NCBI GenBank assembly: GCA_002307275.1
Contig: DBTX01000044.1
Coordinates: 1-53,458 of the forward strand
DNA length: 53,458 nt
Direction of reading: 5' to 3'
Source of the DNA: Hungateiclostridiaceae bacterium UBA1305
Lineage (GTDB): Bacteria; Bacillota; Clostridia; Acetivibrionales; DTU013
Below the pieces are notes generated by a model, which was not told the origin of the DNA, made no database searches, and saw nothing but the letters and a program-made list of their open reading frames with translations. Positions 23,324 through 31,809 of this stretch are shown in pieces. Both the position numbers and the translations under genes were made by a program. Numbering within the stretch: the stretch's first letter is position 1; each line of letters starts with the position of its first letter.

Positions 23324-23407
23324 TAAAAACTCCTGTAAATAACAATATTCTTGTTATCTGTAGGAGGCATTTGCATTTATGCGATTTTGGTGAATCCCCA
23401 TTACCTA
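23324..23407 (-). promoter_or_regulatory. orphan fluoride (crcB) riboswitch-like element, minus strand
   Basis: Read on the minus strand: GGTAATGGGGATTCACC (23389-23405), an AAAA bridge, a CGC...GCAAATG segment, then CCTCCTAC, followed by a long terminator stem (CTCCTACAGATAACAA with TTGTTATTTACAGGAG) and TTTTT. The order matches the fluoride aptamer plus terminator platform seen three times in the 42-53 kb island, with an extra base and weaker core. No minus-strand gene lies downstream: it points into the 3' end of the plus-strand AEC gene. Confidence 0.55.
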
Positions 23408-23525
23408 TTTTTATAATATTTCATATGAATTGATAAAATAGCAAAAAGGCAGGGAATAATACACTAGTATTTGTGATGTGGAATAGACATTTTCCTGGCT
23501 AATAGGATTTGATGAGGTGTTTTCA

Positions 23526-25121
23526 TTGGCTAGATTATACAAACGGCTATTTATGAATCAAAAAGAAAGTAATGGTAATGGAAATACTGACACAAAAAAT
23601 AATTATAACAGTCAGGTTATTTCTACAGATATAAGTAAAAATATAAAAGATCTGAAGAATGCTATGAACAATAGTATAGACATAATAAGCAAGGAAATTA
23701 TGTTGTTTGGGGCAGATATGCTGGCCGCCGTTATTTTCATCAACAATCTTGTCAATGAAGATACAATAAATGAACATATAATCAAGCCAATTACGAGAGT
23801 TTCCAATAGTGCAGCAAATTTTACCAAAAGCAGTTTTGATATAAATACAATTATAGACAGCGTTATTACGACTGGAAGTATTGTTGTAGTACAAACTTTC
23901 GATGATATTGTTCATGGCATTCTGACAGGTGATACATTTTTATGCATTCAAGGGATGGAAAAGGGGTTGTTGATCAATACAAGCGAGTTTAAGGGGAGAA
24001 CTATCGGGGAACCTCTTTTGGAGCCTTCCGTAAAAGGACCACAGGAAGCGTTTGTAGAATTGCTGAAAGATAATCTTGGATTGATAAGGAAAAGGCTGCG
24101 AGATCCTAATTTAACTTTTGAAGTTCATATAATTGGAAGAAGGACGAAAGGTAATGTAGTTCTTGCCTATATGAAAGGAATTGTGAATGAGGACATTGTC
24201 AAAGAAGTAAGGAAACGGATCCAGAAGGTTGATACCGATGATAATGTCGGTTCTGCGCAAGTATTACACCTTCTCAGTGATAATCCGAATTCGGTTTTTC
24301 CACTGATTCAGGCAACAGAACGTCCTGATAAAACAGTTGCCAGTCTTCTGGAGGGCAGAGTGGCAATTATTGTAGAAGGAGTACCCAGATTATATTTGGT
24401 ACCGGTCACCTTGCCTATGTTAATCCAGAGCATAGATGATTATTACGAAAACTGGATTGTCGGTTCGATGATACGATTAATGCGATATATTGCACTATTT
24501 ATTTCGGCTGCTCTACCAGCTCTTTATATCGCAATGACATCCTTTCATCCGGGACTTCTGCCGACAATCCTCGCATTATCAATAGCGGGCAGCCGTACAG
24601 GTGTTCCGTTTCCCTCGGTTATAGAAGCGGTGCTGATGGTAGGTACACTTGAGCTCTTGCAAGAGGCAGGGATACGTTTGCCTAGAACTGTTGGCCAAAC
24701 AGTGTCGATTGTTGGAGGCCTGGTTATAGGTCAGGCAGCTGTACAAGCTGGAATTATAAGCCCAATCATGGTTATTGTAATAGCTATAACAGCTATTGCA
24801 TCCTTTGCAATTCCTGATTATAGCCTTGGCCTTTCAACAAGATTTGTAAGAATCCCGCTTATGTTTTTGGCTACTACATTTGGCGCATATGGAATTATCA
24901 TGGGTATACTTTTTATATTGGGTTATGTTTGCTCGTTAAAAAGTTTTGGCGTCAGATATCTTGAACCTGTAACACCCTATAGAATCAGGGATATGAAGGA
25001 TACTTTGATCAAAGCGCCTCAATGGACTTTTGGAAAACGTCCCGAGTTTTTAAATCCCGAAGATACACAGAGGCAAATTATTAAAGAGAAAGGAAGTGGC
25101 AGTAATAAAAGAAAATCTTAA
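23526..25121 (+). CDS. gerKA: spore germination receptor subunit A (GerA/GerKA family)
   Basis: This 531-residue protein has the GerA layout: an N-terminal hydrophilic domain of about 290 residues (with VVQTFDDIVHGILTGDTFLC and EAFVELLKDNLGLIRKRL), then five or six membrane segments containing SIAGSRTGVPFPSVIEA. It is part of the inner spore membrane receptor for nutrient germinants. TTG at 23526 lies 8 nt after GAGGTG; the GTG at 23517 belongs to that site. It overlaps gerKB by 26 nt. Confidence 0.93.
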   Translation: MARLYKRLFMNQKESNGNGNTDTKNNYNSQVISTDISKNIKDLKNAMNNSIDIISKEIMLFGADMLAAVIFINNLVNEDTINEHIIKPITRVSNSAANFTKSSFDINTIIDSVITTGSIVVVQTFDDIVHGILTGDTFLCIQGMEKGLLINTSEFKGRTIGEPLLEPSVKGPQEAFVELLKDNLGLIRKRLRDPNLTFEVHIIGRRTKGNVVLAYMKGIVNEDIVKEVRKRIQKVDTDDNVGSAQVLHLLSDNPNSVFPLIQATERPDKTVASLLEGRVAIIVEGVPRLYLVPVTLPMLIQSIDDYYENWIVGSMIRLMRYIALFISAALPALYIAMTSFHPGLLPTILALSIAGSRTGVPFPSVIEAVLMVGTLELLQEAGIRLPRTVGQTVSIVGGLVIGQAAVQAGIISPIMVIVIAITAIASFAIPDYSLGLSTRFVRIPLMFLATTFGAYGIIMGILFILGYVCSLKSFGVRYLEPVTPYRIRDMKDTLIKAPQWTFGKRPEFLNPEDTQRQIIKEKGSGSNKRKS

Positions 25122-26199
25122 GCCGATCCAGATTATGACAATTACTGTTTCAACTCTCCTAGGTGTAAATATTTTTACAGTACAACATGAACTTGTAGTG
25201 ATTGCCGGTCAGGATATGTGGCTATCAGCAATATTAGGCGGCTTGCTGGCTTATGCCGGCGGATTGTCCCTGTATTATCTGGCAAAATTATATCCGAAAT
25301 CAAACCTGCCTGAAATCTTCATTCAGCTTGGAGGAAAGATTATCGGGCGTATCATTTTGATTCCGTTTATGGTGTATGTTTTACTATACGGTGGTTTGAG
25401 CTTAAGGATTTTTACACAGGTTACGAGAGTGTTTCTTCTTGACAGAACACCTACCTATGCCATCGTTCTTTTAATGTGTGTGGTAGTAGTTTATGTTGTT
25501 AATAAAAACATCTATACAATCAGCAATGTCATTGATCTTCTGTTTCCGGTATTTATGGGGGCACTGGTTCTATTTATCTTTATTACATTACGCCAGGCAG
25601 ATATATACCGCATAGAACCAATATTGTTTGAAAATACCAGAGGCGTAATTGATTCAATTATACCAGCTTATCAGGCGTTTTCCGGATATGGAATAATAGC
25701 ATACATTTTATGCTATATGCAAACAATAAAGAAAACATTTAAATGGTATACCATAGGGATGACTGTAACCACGATTCTAATTTCTGCATCAGTTTTAGTC
25801 ACACTTCTGAACTTTGGACCGGATGAAATCAAGACAATGGTTTACCCCTTTCTGGCTCTATCAAAGACGATTGAATTTTCAAATACTCTTGTGGAAAGGC
25901 TCGAAGGGTTCATGGTTATTATCTGGATACCTGTGACCTTTATCACCATTACTGTATTTACCTTTGCATCCGTCAGAAATTTCGTGACCCTCTTAAGTGT
26001 AAAACCTAAATATGAAAAATTCGTTGTTTATGCCCATTTACCTCTGCTTGCATACATTGGATTATACAGTAGAAACTCCCTGGAAGCCTTAAAATATTTT
26101 GATTATACCCAGGTCCTTGCTACTTATTTGGGGTTGATCGCATCTCCTGCCTTGCTGATAATTGCATTGATTAAAACACGGAGGGAGAAGCATGCTTAA
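25096..26199 (+). CDS. gerKB: spore germination receptor subunit B (GerKB family permease)
   Basis: This 367-residue membrane protein of the APC-like endospore germination permease family has ten segments, beginning IQIMTITVSTLLGVNIFTVQHEL. It is thought to bind the germinant (amino acid or other nutrient). It begins with GTG after AAAGGAA inside the end of gerKA and overlaps gerKC by 8 nt, so the three subunits are coupled. The ligand cannot be predicted from this sequence. Confidence 0.93.
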   Translation: MAVIKENLKPIQIMTITVSTLLGVNIFTVQHELVVIAGQDMWLSAILGGLLAYAGGLSLYYLAKLYPKSNLPEIFIQLGGKIIGRIILIPFMVYVLLYGGLSLRIFTQVTRVFLLDRTPTYAIVLLMCVVVVYVVNKNIYTISNVIDLLFPVFMGALVLFIFITLRQADIYRIEPILFENTRGVIDSIIPAYQAFSGYGIIAYILCYMQTIKKTFKWYTIGMTVTTILISASVLVTLLNFGPDEIKTMVYPFLALSKTIEFSNTLVERLEGFMVIIWIPVTFITITVFTFASVRNFVTLLSVKPKYEKFVVYAHLPLLAYIGLYSRNSLEALKYFDYTQVLATYLGLIASPALLIIALIKTRREKHA

Positions 26200-27424
26200 A
26201 AAGTACCTGTTTTTCATAATGATGGTTGGGTTAATGTTTATTTTTAGATCATGGGACAGAGTGGATATAGAGACAAGAGGATATGTTCTTGGAATAGCAA
26301 TAGATGAATACCCTCCAATGCCGTATGGGCAAAACAATCCGGGTTCACAAGAGGCGAGTGAGGAAGAAAAGAGGAAATTTGAGAGCATGGAATTGGATAT
26401 AAACCGGCCAAGGTATGCAATGACCATACAATTTCCGATTATCAAGAAGGCAACTATGACAGCTGCAAGTGTAGGTGGGGGCAACAGTCAGGGATCTAAA
26501 ACATGGCAGCTTACACAGGCCGGAGATAGCTTTGTCGATATGAATGAGGAAATAACCTCAAGGACTGATTTGATTCCATATTATGAACACCTTCAATCTA
26601 TTATCATTTCTGATGCAGTGGCCAGGAAAGGGCTGCACGATATATTGGACTTCTTTGTAAGGGACCCGGAAATGAGGAGAAGGGTTAAGGTATTTATATC
26701 CAAAGGAGAAGCAAAGCGCATTCTTGATGTTATTCCAAAAATAGAAGACTATTCAGCTATTTATTTATCCAGATTGCCGTTAAATGCTAAAGTCAATTCC
26801 AGGATACTTCACGAGACAGATCTTGGTGAACTATTAATAAGCCTGCATTCCGATCAGGATTTCGTACTTCCTTCAGTTAATGCAACCAAGGACGAAATAA
26901 AGGATTGCGGCTGTGCAATTTTTAAAAATGATAGAATGGTTGGGTGGGGAGATGAAATTGATACCGAAGTGATAAAGTTGATTCGGGATAAGTCGCTGGG
27001 GGGTATCATAACAGCAACAAGTCCGAATGATGAAGATGGAATCATATCACTCAAAATTACGAATGTAAAAACAAAAATTACTCCTGTTCCGCAAGACAGC
27101 GGATATAGCTTTAATATAGACGTTCAAATCAAAGGGAATCTGGCTGAAATTACAAATCAAGAAATTCATGGCATATTAACTGAGGATTTTTTAAAAAAAT
27201 CTGAAATGAATTTCAGTATGGCAGTAGAAGAAAGGTGCCGGAAGGTAATTAGGAAAATTCAAGAAGAGTATGGCGCAGATATATTTCATCTTAATACCGT
27301 TTTAAAGGCGGAAAAACCTGCATACTGGAAAAGGGTCAAAGATCAATGGCGTGATATTTTCCCTACAGTTAAAACGAATGTACATGTCGGCATAATGATC
27401 CGCCAAATCGGCAATTCCCGGTGA
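26192..27424 (+). CDS. gerKC: spore germination receptor subunit C (Ger(x)C family), lipobox Cys missing
   Basis: This 410-residue GerAC-family protein has domain landmarks RVDIETRGYVLGIAID, TSRTDLIPYYEHLQSIIIS-like region and FLKKSEMNFSMAVEERC. Normally it is a lipoprotein with a Cys directly before W-D-R. Here the N-terminus reads FIFRSWDRVDIE, with Ser (TCA) at that place, so lipid attachment should be impossible and the protein may be held by its uncleaved N-terminal membrane segment. It ends 21 nt from the convergent lgt gene. Confidence 0.9.
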   Translation: MLKKYLFFIMMVGLMFIFRSWDRVDIETRGYVLGIAIDEYPPMPYGQNNPGSQEASEEEKRKFESMELDINRPRYAMTIQFPIIKKATMTAASVGGGNSQGSKTWQLTQAGDSFVDMNEEITSRTDLIPYYEHLQSIIISDAVARKGLHDILDFFVRDPEMRRRVKVFISKGEAKRILDVIPKIEDYSAIYLSRLPLNAKVNSRILHETDLGELLISLHSDQDFVLPSVNATKDEIKDCGCAIFKNDRMVGWGDEIDTEVIKLIRDKSLGGIITATSPNDEDGIISLKITNVKTKITPVPQDSGYSFNIDVQIKGNLAEITNQEIHGILTEDFLKKSEMNFSMAVEERCRKVIRKIQEEYGADIFHLNTVLKAEKPAYWKRVKDQWRDIFPTVKTNVHVGIMIRQIGNSR

Positions 27425-27445
27425 ATGTTATTCCATTGATGCAGG

Positions 27446-28237
27446 CTAGCTGCTTCTATGTCGCCTGACGAAAAACACTGATATCAATACCAAAAAGAAT
27501 ACACCTGCAAGAACTTGGGAAATTCTCACGTTTCCCAGATACAGACTATCTGTTCTCATTCCTTCAATAAAGAACCTTGCAAAACCATATAACGCCAGAT
27601 ATAGCGTAAACACTTCGCCTTCATATTTTTTCTTCTTCCTGAACCAAATTAAGAAGAAAAACAATCCCAGATTCCATAAGGATTCATACAGGAAGGTTGG
27701 GTGTACAGCCACTCTTTGCATCCTGGAGGGGTCGAATATCTCCATTCTCCATGGTAGTGTAGTTACGACTCCGTGAGCCTCCTGATTGACAAAATTACCC
27801 CAACGGCCAATAGACTGTGCTAAAGCTACATAGGGTATTAGAAAATCGAAAAATGTCCAAACATTTAATTTTCTCTTTTTCATAAAAACAAAGGCAGCTA
27901 TTATAGCGGTAAGCAGACCTCCGTAGATAGCCAGACCACCGTTGCGGGTATTGAAGATTTCAAGTAAATTATTCTTATAATTCGACCACTCAAAAGCGAC
28001 ATAATACAATCTTGCCCCTATGATAGACAGGGGAGTGACAACCAACATAAGGTCAATAATATCATTCTGGTTCATTCCAAATTTGCTGGAGTCTTTCATA
28101 GCAAGCAGGAAAGCCAGCATAAAGCCCGTGGCAATGATGATACCATACCAGTGAATACCAAGACCGAAAACGCTGAATGCAATAGGATCAATGGTAAAGC
28201 TTAATCCTAATCCGGGGAATGTTATTGGCTGTATCAT
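27446..28237 (-). CDS. lgt: prolipoprotein diacylglyceryl transferase
   Basis: This 263-residue enzyme has seven membrane segments and transfers diacylglycerol from phosphatidylglycerol to the lipobox Cys of prolipoproteins. Signature GRWGNFVNQEAHG with the catalytic-region Arg is present, as are NGGLAIYGGLLTA and HPTFLYESLWN. It reads towards gerKC. It is a normal-length housekeeping gene and may be one of several lgt copies, as is common in Clostridia. Confidence 0.95.
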   Translation of the reverse strand: MIQPITFPGLGLSFTIDPIAFSVFGLGIHWYGIIIATGFMLAFLLAMKDSSKFGMNQNDIIDLMLVVTPLSIIGARLYYVAFEWSNYKNNLLEIFNTRNGGLAIYGGLLTAIIAAFVFMKKRKLNVWTFFDFLIPYVALAQSIGRWGNFVNQEAHGVVTTLPWRMEIFDPSRMQRVAVHPTFLYESLWNLGLFFFLIWFRKKKKYEGEVFTLYLALYGFARFFIEGMRTDSLYLGNVRISQVLAGVFFLVLISVFFVRRHRSS

Positions 28238-28294
28238 AAGACTCTCCTTCTTTATTCTGTTAATATCTTATCATATTTCATCAATATTCATTTG

Positions 28295-29125
28295 CTAGAA
28301 TGCCATAATGAATATTCTTATACCTACAAGACCTAATGCGAAGGCGAGGCTTCTTATGATCCAAACACCGTGAAACCGGTTTGAAAGCCTTGCGCCCAGT
28401 TGAGCTCCGAACAATACACCGATGGATAAAGCCACTGTCTGAAGCACTCCTTTTGACAGCACGCCGGATGTGATATGAACAATTGTGCCGGACAGGGACA
28501 TGAAAGCGAGAACAAAGTGGGAAGTGGCTGTTGCAAGATGAACTGGAAAGTTCAATACATGGACTAATACAGGAACATGAATGATACCGCCTCCAATACC
28601 AAGCAGGCTGGAAATATAACCGACTAGTACACTTATAGACACACCCAGAATCGGATTGTAGAAAAAAGTATGTACAATGCCATCCATATCCGTGATTGAA
28701 CGGGTTGTGTAATTTTTTGGCGGTGTACCTTCTATAGATTTTTCGTTTTTAGGTTTAAGTACCAAAAACACAGATGCGGCAATAAGCAATATCCCAAATA
28801 CACCGTTAAATATATTTCTAGGGATGACTGCAGTGGTGTATGCTCCCAGTATTGAACCGGGAATGGTAGCCGCGGCAAAAAGTATACCGGATTTATAATC
28901 AATTCTTTTCATTCTTGCATAGGCAAGTGAGCCTGACAGTGCATTGAAAAATACGACTGCCAGGGATATGCTGGTAATGGTTTCGGGGCTTTTATCGGGA
29001 TACAGAAGCAGCAGAATGGGGACTAAAATAAACCCACCCCCTGCTCCGATTAGTGTACCGAAAGTTCCGACCATAAATCCCAAAGGTAAAAGCCATAAAA
29101 ATTGTTCCAAGTAAAACACATCCAA
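28295..29125 (-). CDS. TauE/SafE family sulfite/anion exporter
   Basis: This 276-residue protein has eight membrane segments with the paired TauE/SafE motifs GFMVGTFGTLIGAGGGFILVPILLLLYP and VGYISSLLGIGGGIIHVPVLVHVLNFP. The family exports sulfite, sulfoacetate or thiosulfate-like anions. It lies 36 nt downstream of the YeiH-type transporter on the same strand, so both may belong to one sulfur-anion unit controlled by the divergent LysR protein. No CsoR-type operator precedes it. Confidence 0.88.
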   Translation of the reverse strand: MDVFYLEQFLWLLPLGFMVGTFGTLIGAGGGFILVPILLLLYPDKSPETITSISLAVVFFNALSGSLAYARMKRIDYKSGILFAAATIPGSILGAYTTAVIPRNIFNGVFGILLIAASVFLVLKPKNEKSIEGTPPKNYTTRSITDMDGIVHTFFYNPILGVSISVLVGYISSLLGIGGGIIHVPVLVHVLNFPVHLATATSHFVLAFMSLSGTIVHITSGVLSKGVLQTVALSIGVLFGAQLGARLSNRFHGVWIIRSLAFALGLVGIRIFIMAF

Positions 29126-29161
29126 TCCAAATCATTTCATATTAATTCTATCAATTCAACC

Positions 29162-30169
29162 TTATATTTGACCGGTTAAATACTGTACTCCTATACTAAC
29201 CACTGTAACTGTGAGCCATACTATCAAGCCCAGGAAGAGAGGCTTCAAACCGGATTTCAGCATTTTCCTGAAATCCGCACTCAACCCCACAGCAGTCAAA
29301 GCCATGACTATAAGGAATTTACCTGCAGATGACAGATACACAACCATCTCATTATTAAATACGCCAATTGTATTTAATAATGAGGTTATAAGAAACCCAA
29401 CAATGAACCAGGGGAAAATTCTTTTGAAACTGTAATTTATGACGTTTCCGTTTTGAGATGTTCTTTTTTTCTTTGCTGCCATTACTACAGCAAATATAAT
29501 TGATATTGGAATAATCATTGTCGTTCGAGTCAGCTTGACTATGGTGGCATAGCTGCCGGCAAGATCACTGAATGCATAGCCTGCAGCAACTACCGATGAA
29601 GTATCATTAACTGCTGTGCCGGCCCATAAACCGAATGCTCTGTCCGTAAACCCCAGAAGATGTCCGAGTGGCGGAAATAATAATACTGCAATGATGTTAA
29701 AAAAGAAAATAGTTGATATGGAATAGGCCACCTCTGTTTCTTCTGCTTCAATAATGGGGGAGATTGCAGCAATTGCAGACCCTCCACATATTGCTGTTCC
29801 TACCCCAATTAAGCTGGTAAGCTTAAACGGTATTTTCATCAGCCTTCCAAAAGCGTATGCGGATATGAAAGCAAAGGATAACGTGAATAACATTACGGAT
29901 AAGGACTCCACCCCCGTCTTCCACACCTGAGTCAGACTTAATCCTGTTCCAAGCACGATAATCGCCCATTGCAATATTTTCTTTGAAGTAAATTTAATTC
30001 CGTTTTCGGACCAAGCCGGTTTCCCAACAGTGTTATTAATAAGCATACCAAGTATAATGCCGAATACCGCCCCGCCGATAATTGCAAATTTACTGCCAAG
30101 CCATGATGCGAATAATGCTATAACAAAAGACATCAATATGCCTGGAATATTTCTTCTGAGCCAGTACAT
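29162..30169 (-). CDS. YeiH/UPF0324 family putative sulfate exporter
   Basis: This 335-residue membrane protein has about ten segments with family motifs GAVFGIILGMLINN, GVGTAICGGSAIAAISPII and LWAGTAVNDTSSVVAAGYA. The family is annotated as putative sulfate exporter, though biochemical proof is thin. The start ATG lies 7 nt after GGGGGAG; a Met 13 codons upstream lacks a site. It diverges from a LysR gene, as yeiH and yeiE do in Escherichia coli. Confidence 0.88.
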   Translation of the reverse strand: MYWLRRNIPGILMSFVIALFASWLGSKFAIIGGAVFGIILGMLINNTVGKPAWSENGIKFTSKKILQWAIIVLGTGLSLTQVWKTGVESLSVMLFTLSFAFISAYAFGRLMKIPFKLTSLIGVGTAICGGSAIAAISPIIEAEETEVAYSISTIFFFNIIAVLLFPPLGHLLGFTDRAFGLWAGTAVNDTSSVVAAGYAFSDLAGSYATIVKLTRTTMIIPISIIFAVVMAAKKKRTSQNGNVINYSFKRIFPWFIVGFLITSLLNTIGVFNNEMVVYLSSAGKFLIVMALTAVGLSADFRKMLKSGLKPLFLGLIVWLTVTVVSIGVQYLTGQI

Positions 30170-30222
30170 GCAAGTTCTCCCCCAATTGTTTATATTCCTG
30201 TATGTCAATATTTTAGTATGAT

Positions 30223-30243
30223 ATAATTATAAAAACAAATTAT
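30223..30243. promoter_or_regulatory. LysR-type binding site candidate between yeiH-like and lysR genes
   Basis: ATAATT and AATTAT are separated by 9 nt in the divergent gap. This interrupted dyad fits the T-N11-A pattern of LysR-family sites. The surrounding sequence is very AT-rich, so chance symmetry is possible. Confidence 0.35.
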
Positions 30244-30277
30244 GATATTTTATATAACCATAAAAATTACTTATACC

Positions 30278-30386
30278 TACTATATACAATGAAAAAAAGA
30301 ATCGGGGTCACCAGTTTTTTCACTTGTATTACATTTGGTGTCTTGTTGAAAAAAATAAATTATTCCTTGTACAAATTTTTTTCAAC
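30278..30386 (+). ncRNA. candidate structured leader RNA, copy B, before the lysR gene
   Basis: It shares with copy A the start TACTATATACAATGAAAAAA and the segment TTTTTTCACTTGTATTAC. Stem 1 pairs TACAA-TGAAAAAA with TTTTTTCA-C-TTGTA. Stem 2 is a perfect 12-bp hairpin (GTTGAAAAAAAT / ATTTTTTTCAAC at 30345-30356 and 30375-30386) placed as in copy A but with a different sequence. It ends 20 nt before the start codon and abuts the GGAGGG site, so folding could affect translation of the LysR protein. Confidence 0.55.
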
Positions 30387-30405
30387 ATATATGGAGGGCA
30401 AAAAT

Positions 30406-31293
30406 ATGATTGATTCAAAACTTATTACCTTTATTCATGTTGCAAAATTGAAAAGTTATACCCGAACAGCAGAACTGCTTAACCTGACACAACCCGCAGT
30501 AACGCAGCATATCAAGCAACTTCAGGAATATTACAAGGTTAAATTAATCATGAAAAAAGGAAGGCAGATTTCTCTTACAGAAGAAGGAAACCTGCTTTTA
30601 AAATATGCAAAGGAGCTTGAGTCAAATTCACTCCTTCTCGAAAGAATGTTGAGAAACAAATCTGCTGTGATTAAAAGGTATAATATCGGAGCGACGATGA
30701 CAATCGGAGAATTTGTACTTCCTCATTTATTAGGTGAATATAAACGTCTGCATAGTAATATAGACGTCATTATGCAGGTGCACAATTTTGAGGAAATCCT
30801 TAAAAGGCTTGGAAATGGCGAATATGACCTTGGCATTGTGGAAGGTCCCTTTGATAAAGTTAAATTCAACTATTTAAAAATGAAGGATGATGAGCTTGTA
30901 CTGGTTGCCGCACCTAATAACAGTTTTGCCGGGAGAGAAGCGGTCAATATAAATGATGTGATTCATAGCGGCAAGCTTATCCTGCGTGAGAAGGGGTCAG
31001 GAACCAGAATGATCTTTGAGAACAAGCTGCTGGAACTGGGATATGACCTTTCTGATGTAAAGATCTATATGGAAGTCGGGAGCATCGGTGCTATAAAATC
31101 CTTAGTGGAAGCAAACCTTGGAGTTACGATTATTTCGAAGGCAGCTGTAAAAAAGGAAGTTGAATTGGGAACATTGAGGATCATTCCTTTTGAAGACGTT
31201 AAAATCATGAGAGAGTTTAACTTCATTTACCTGGACCATAGGCCCCTTGATTTCACAGAAGATTTTATATCATTTTTAATTCAAAACAGCTGA
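30406..31293 (+). CDS. LysR family transcriptional regulator (YeiE-like)
   Basis: This 295-residue regulator has an N-terminal winged helix (LITFIHVAKLKSYTRTAELLNLTQPAVTQHIKQL) and a C-terminal substrate-binding domain. It is similar in layout to CysB/YeiE-type regulators, which respond to sulfur compounds. The ATG at 30406 lies 8 nt after GGAGGG; the longer frame from 30289 runs through the structured leader and is rejected. It is divergent from the YeiH-type exporter, which is its likely target. Confidence 0.9.
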   Translation: MIDSKLITFIHVAKLKSYTRTAELLNLTQPAVTQHIKQLQEYYKVKLIMKKGRQISLTEEGNLLLKYAKELESNSLLLERMLRNKSAVIKRYNIGATMTIGEFVLPHLLGEYKRLHSNIDVIMQVHNFEEILKRLGNGEYDLGIVEGPFDKVKFNYLKMKDDELVLVAAPNNSFAGREAVNINDVIHSGKLILREKGSGTRMIFENKLLELGYDLSDVKIYMEVGSIGAIKSLVEANLGVTIISKAAVKKEVELGTLRIIPFEDVKIMREFNFIYLDHRPLDFTEDFISFLIQNS

Positions 31294-31317
31294 GACATGC
31301 ATATATTATATTTAGTG

Positions 31318-31346
31318 TTTACATATACCCCCATAGGGTATATAAT
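31318..31346 (+). promoter_or_regulatory. promoter with CsoR-type operator as its spacer (DUF2892 operon)
   Basis: -35 TTTACA (31318-31323) and -10 TATAAT (31341-31346) are separated by 17 nt. The palindrome ATATACCC-CCATA-GGGTATAT (31323-31343) covers the spacer exactly. The same palindrome recurs before the arsM-like operon and before thioredoxin. The pattern matches G/C-rich-core operators of the CsoR/CstR/RcnR family. Confidence 0.8.
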
Positions 31347-31376
31347 CTATATAGTAAATGACTTGGAGGTTATGTT

Positions 31377-31565
31377 ATGAAGAATATTGGAAATACAGAC
31401 AGAATCATTAGAGTGATCATAGGACTACTACTTTTAAGTTTACTGTTTTTGTTAAATGGTAATATCAAGCTTTTGGGGCTTCTTGGCTTTATTCCACTCA
31501 TTACGGCATTAGTAGGCACTTGCCCCTTATATCTACCTTTTGGAATAAACACCAGGAAAAAATAA
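31377..31565 (+). CDS. DUF2892 family small membrane protein
   Basis: This 62-residue protein has two membrane segments with the family start NIGNTDRIIRVIIG and the Cys-containing GTCPLYLPFGI. DUF2892 domains are often next to or fused with rhodanese domains (as in YgaP-type sulfurtransferases), here encoded two genes downstream. It is first gene of a CsoR-type controlled operon, with GGAGG placed well before the ATG. It probably helps sulfane-sulfur handling at the membrane. Confidence 0.88.
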   Translation: MKNIGNTDRIIRVIIGLLLLSLLFLLNGNIKLLGLLGFIPLITALVGTCPLYLPFGINTRKK

Positions 31566-31588
31566 ATGATTGAAAGGATTTTGTTATT

Positions 31589-31771
31589 GTGAATATTATT
31601 GTTAATAAGAACAGATGTCCGCAAAATCACCATTGCCCTGCTGTTAAAGTGTGTCCGGTAGGAGCGATAACACAAAACAGATTTGATTTGCCTGAAATTG
31701 ATCAGGGAAAATGTATTAAATGCAAGAAGTGCATTATGTTTTGCCCAATGGGAGCTATCGGAGAGAAATAA
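31589..31771 (+). CDS. small 4Fe-4S ferredoxin-like protein
   Basis: This 60-residue protein has CPAVKVCPVGAI and CIKCKKCIMFCPMGAI, giving two cluster-like Cys sets, of which the first is non-canonical (extra spacing). It starts with GTG about 10 nt after AAAGGA. It may supply electrons to the rhodanese or AhpD-like protein encoded next, but no partner is proven. Confidence 0.83.
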   Translation: MNIIVNKNRCPQNHHCPAVKVCPVGAITQNRFDLPEIDQGKCIKCKKCIMFCPMGAIGEK

Positions 31772-31809
31772 TACTATAATACAGTTTTGAAGTCTTAAGG
31801 AGAATGGTA

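Noticed and set aside
23320..23370. Simple plus-strand terminator of the AEC gene as the only explanation for the hairpin
   Set aside because: The T-run is on the minus-strand side and the flanking bases match a fluoride aptamer, so I list it as an orphan riboswitch; terminator use on the plus strand remains possible.
30289..30405. N-terminal extension of the LysR regulator
   Set aside because: It is the structured leader read as protein; the true helix-turn-helix domain begins at ATG 30406 after GGAGGG.
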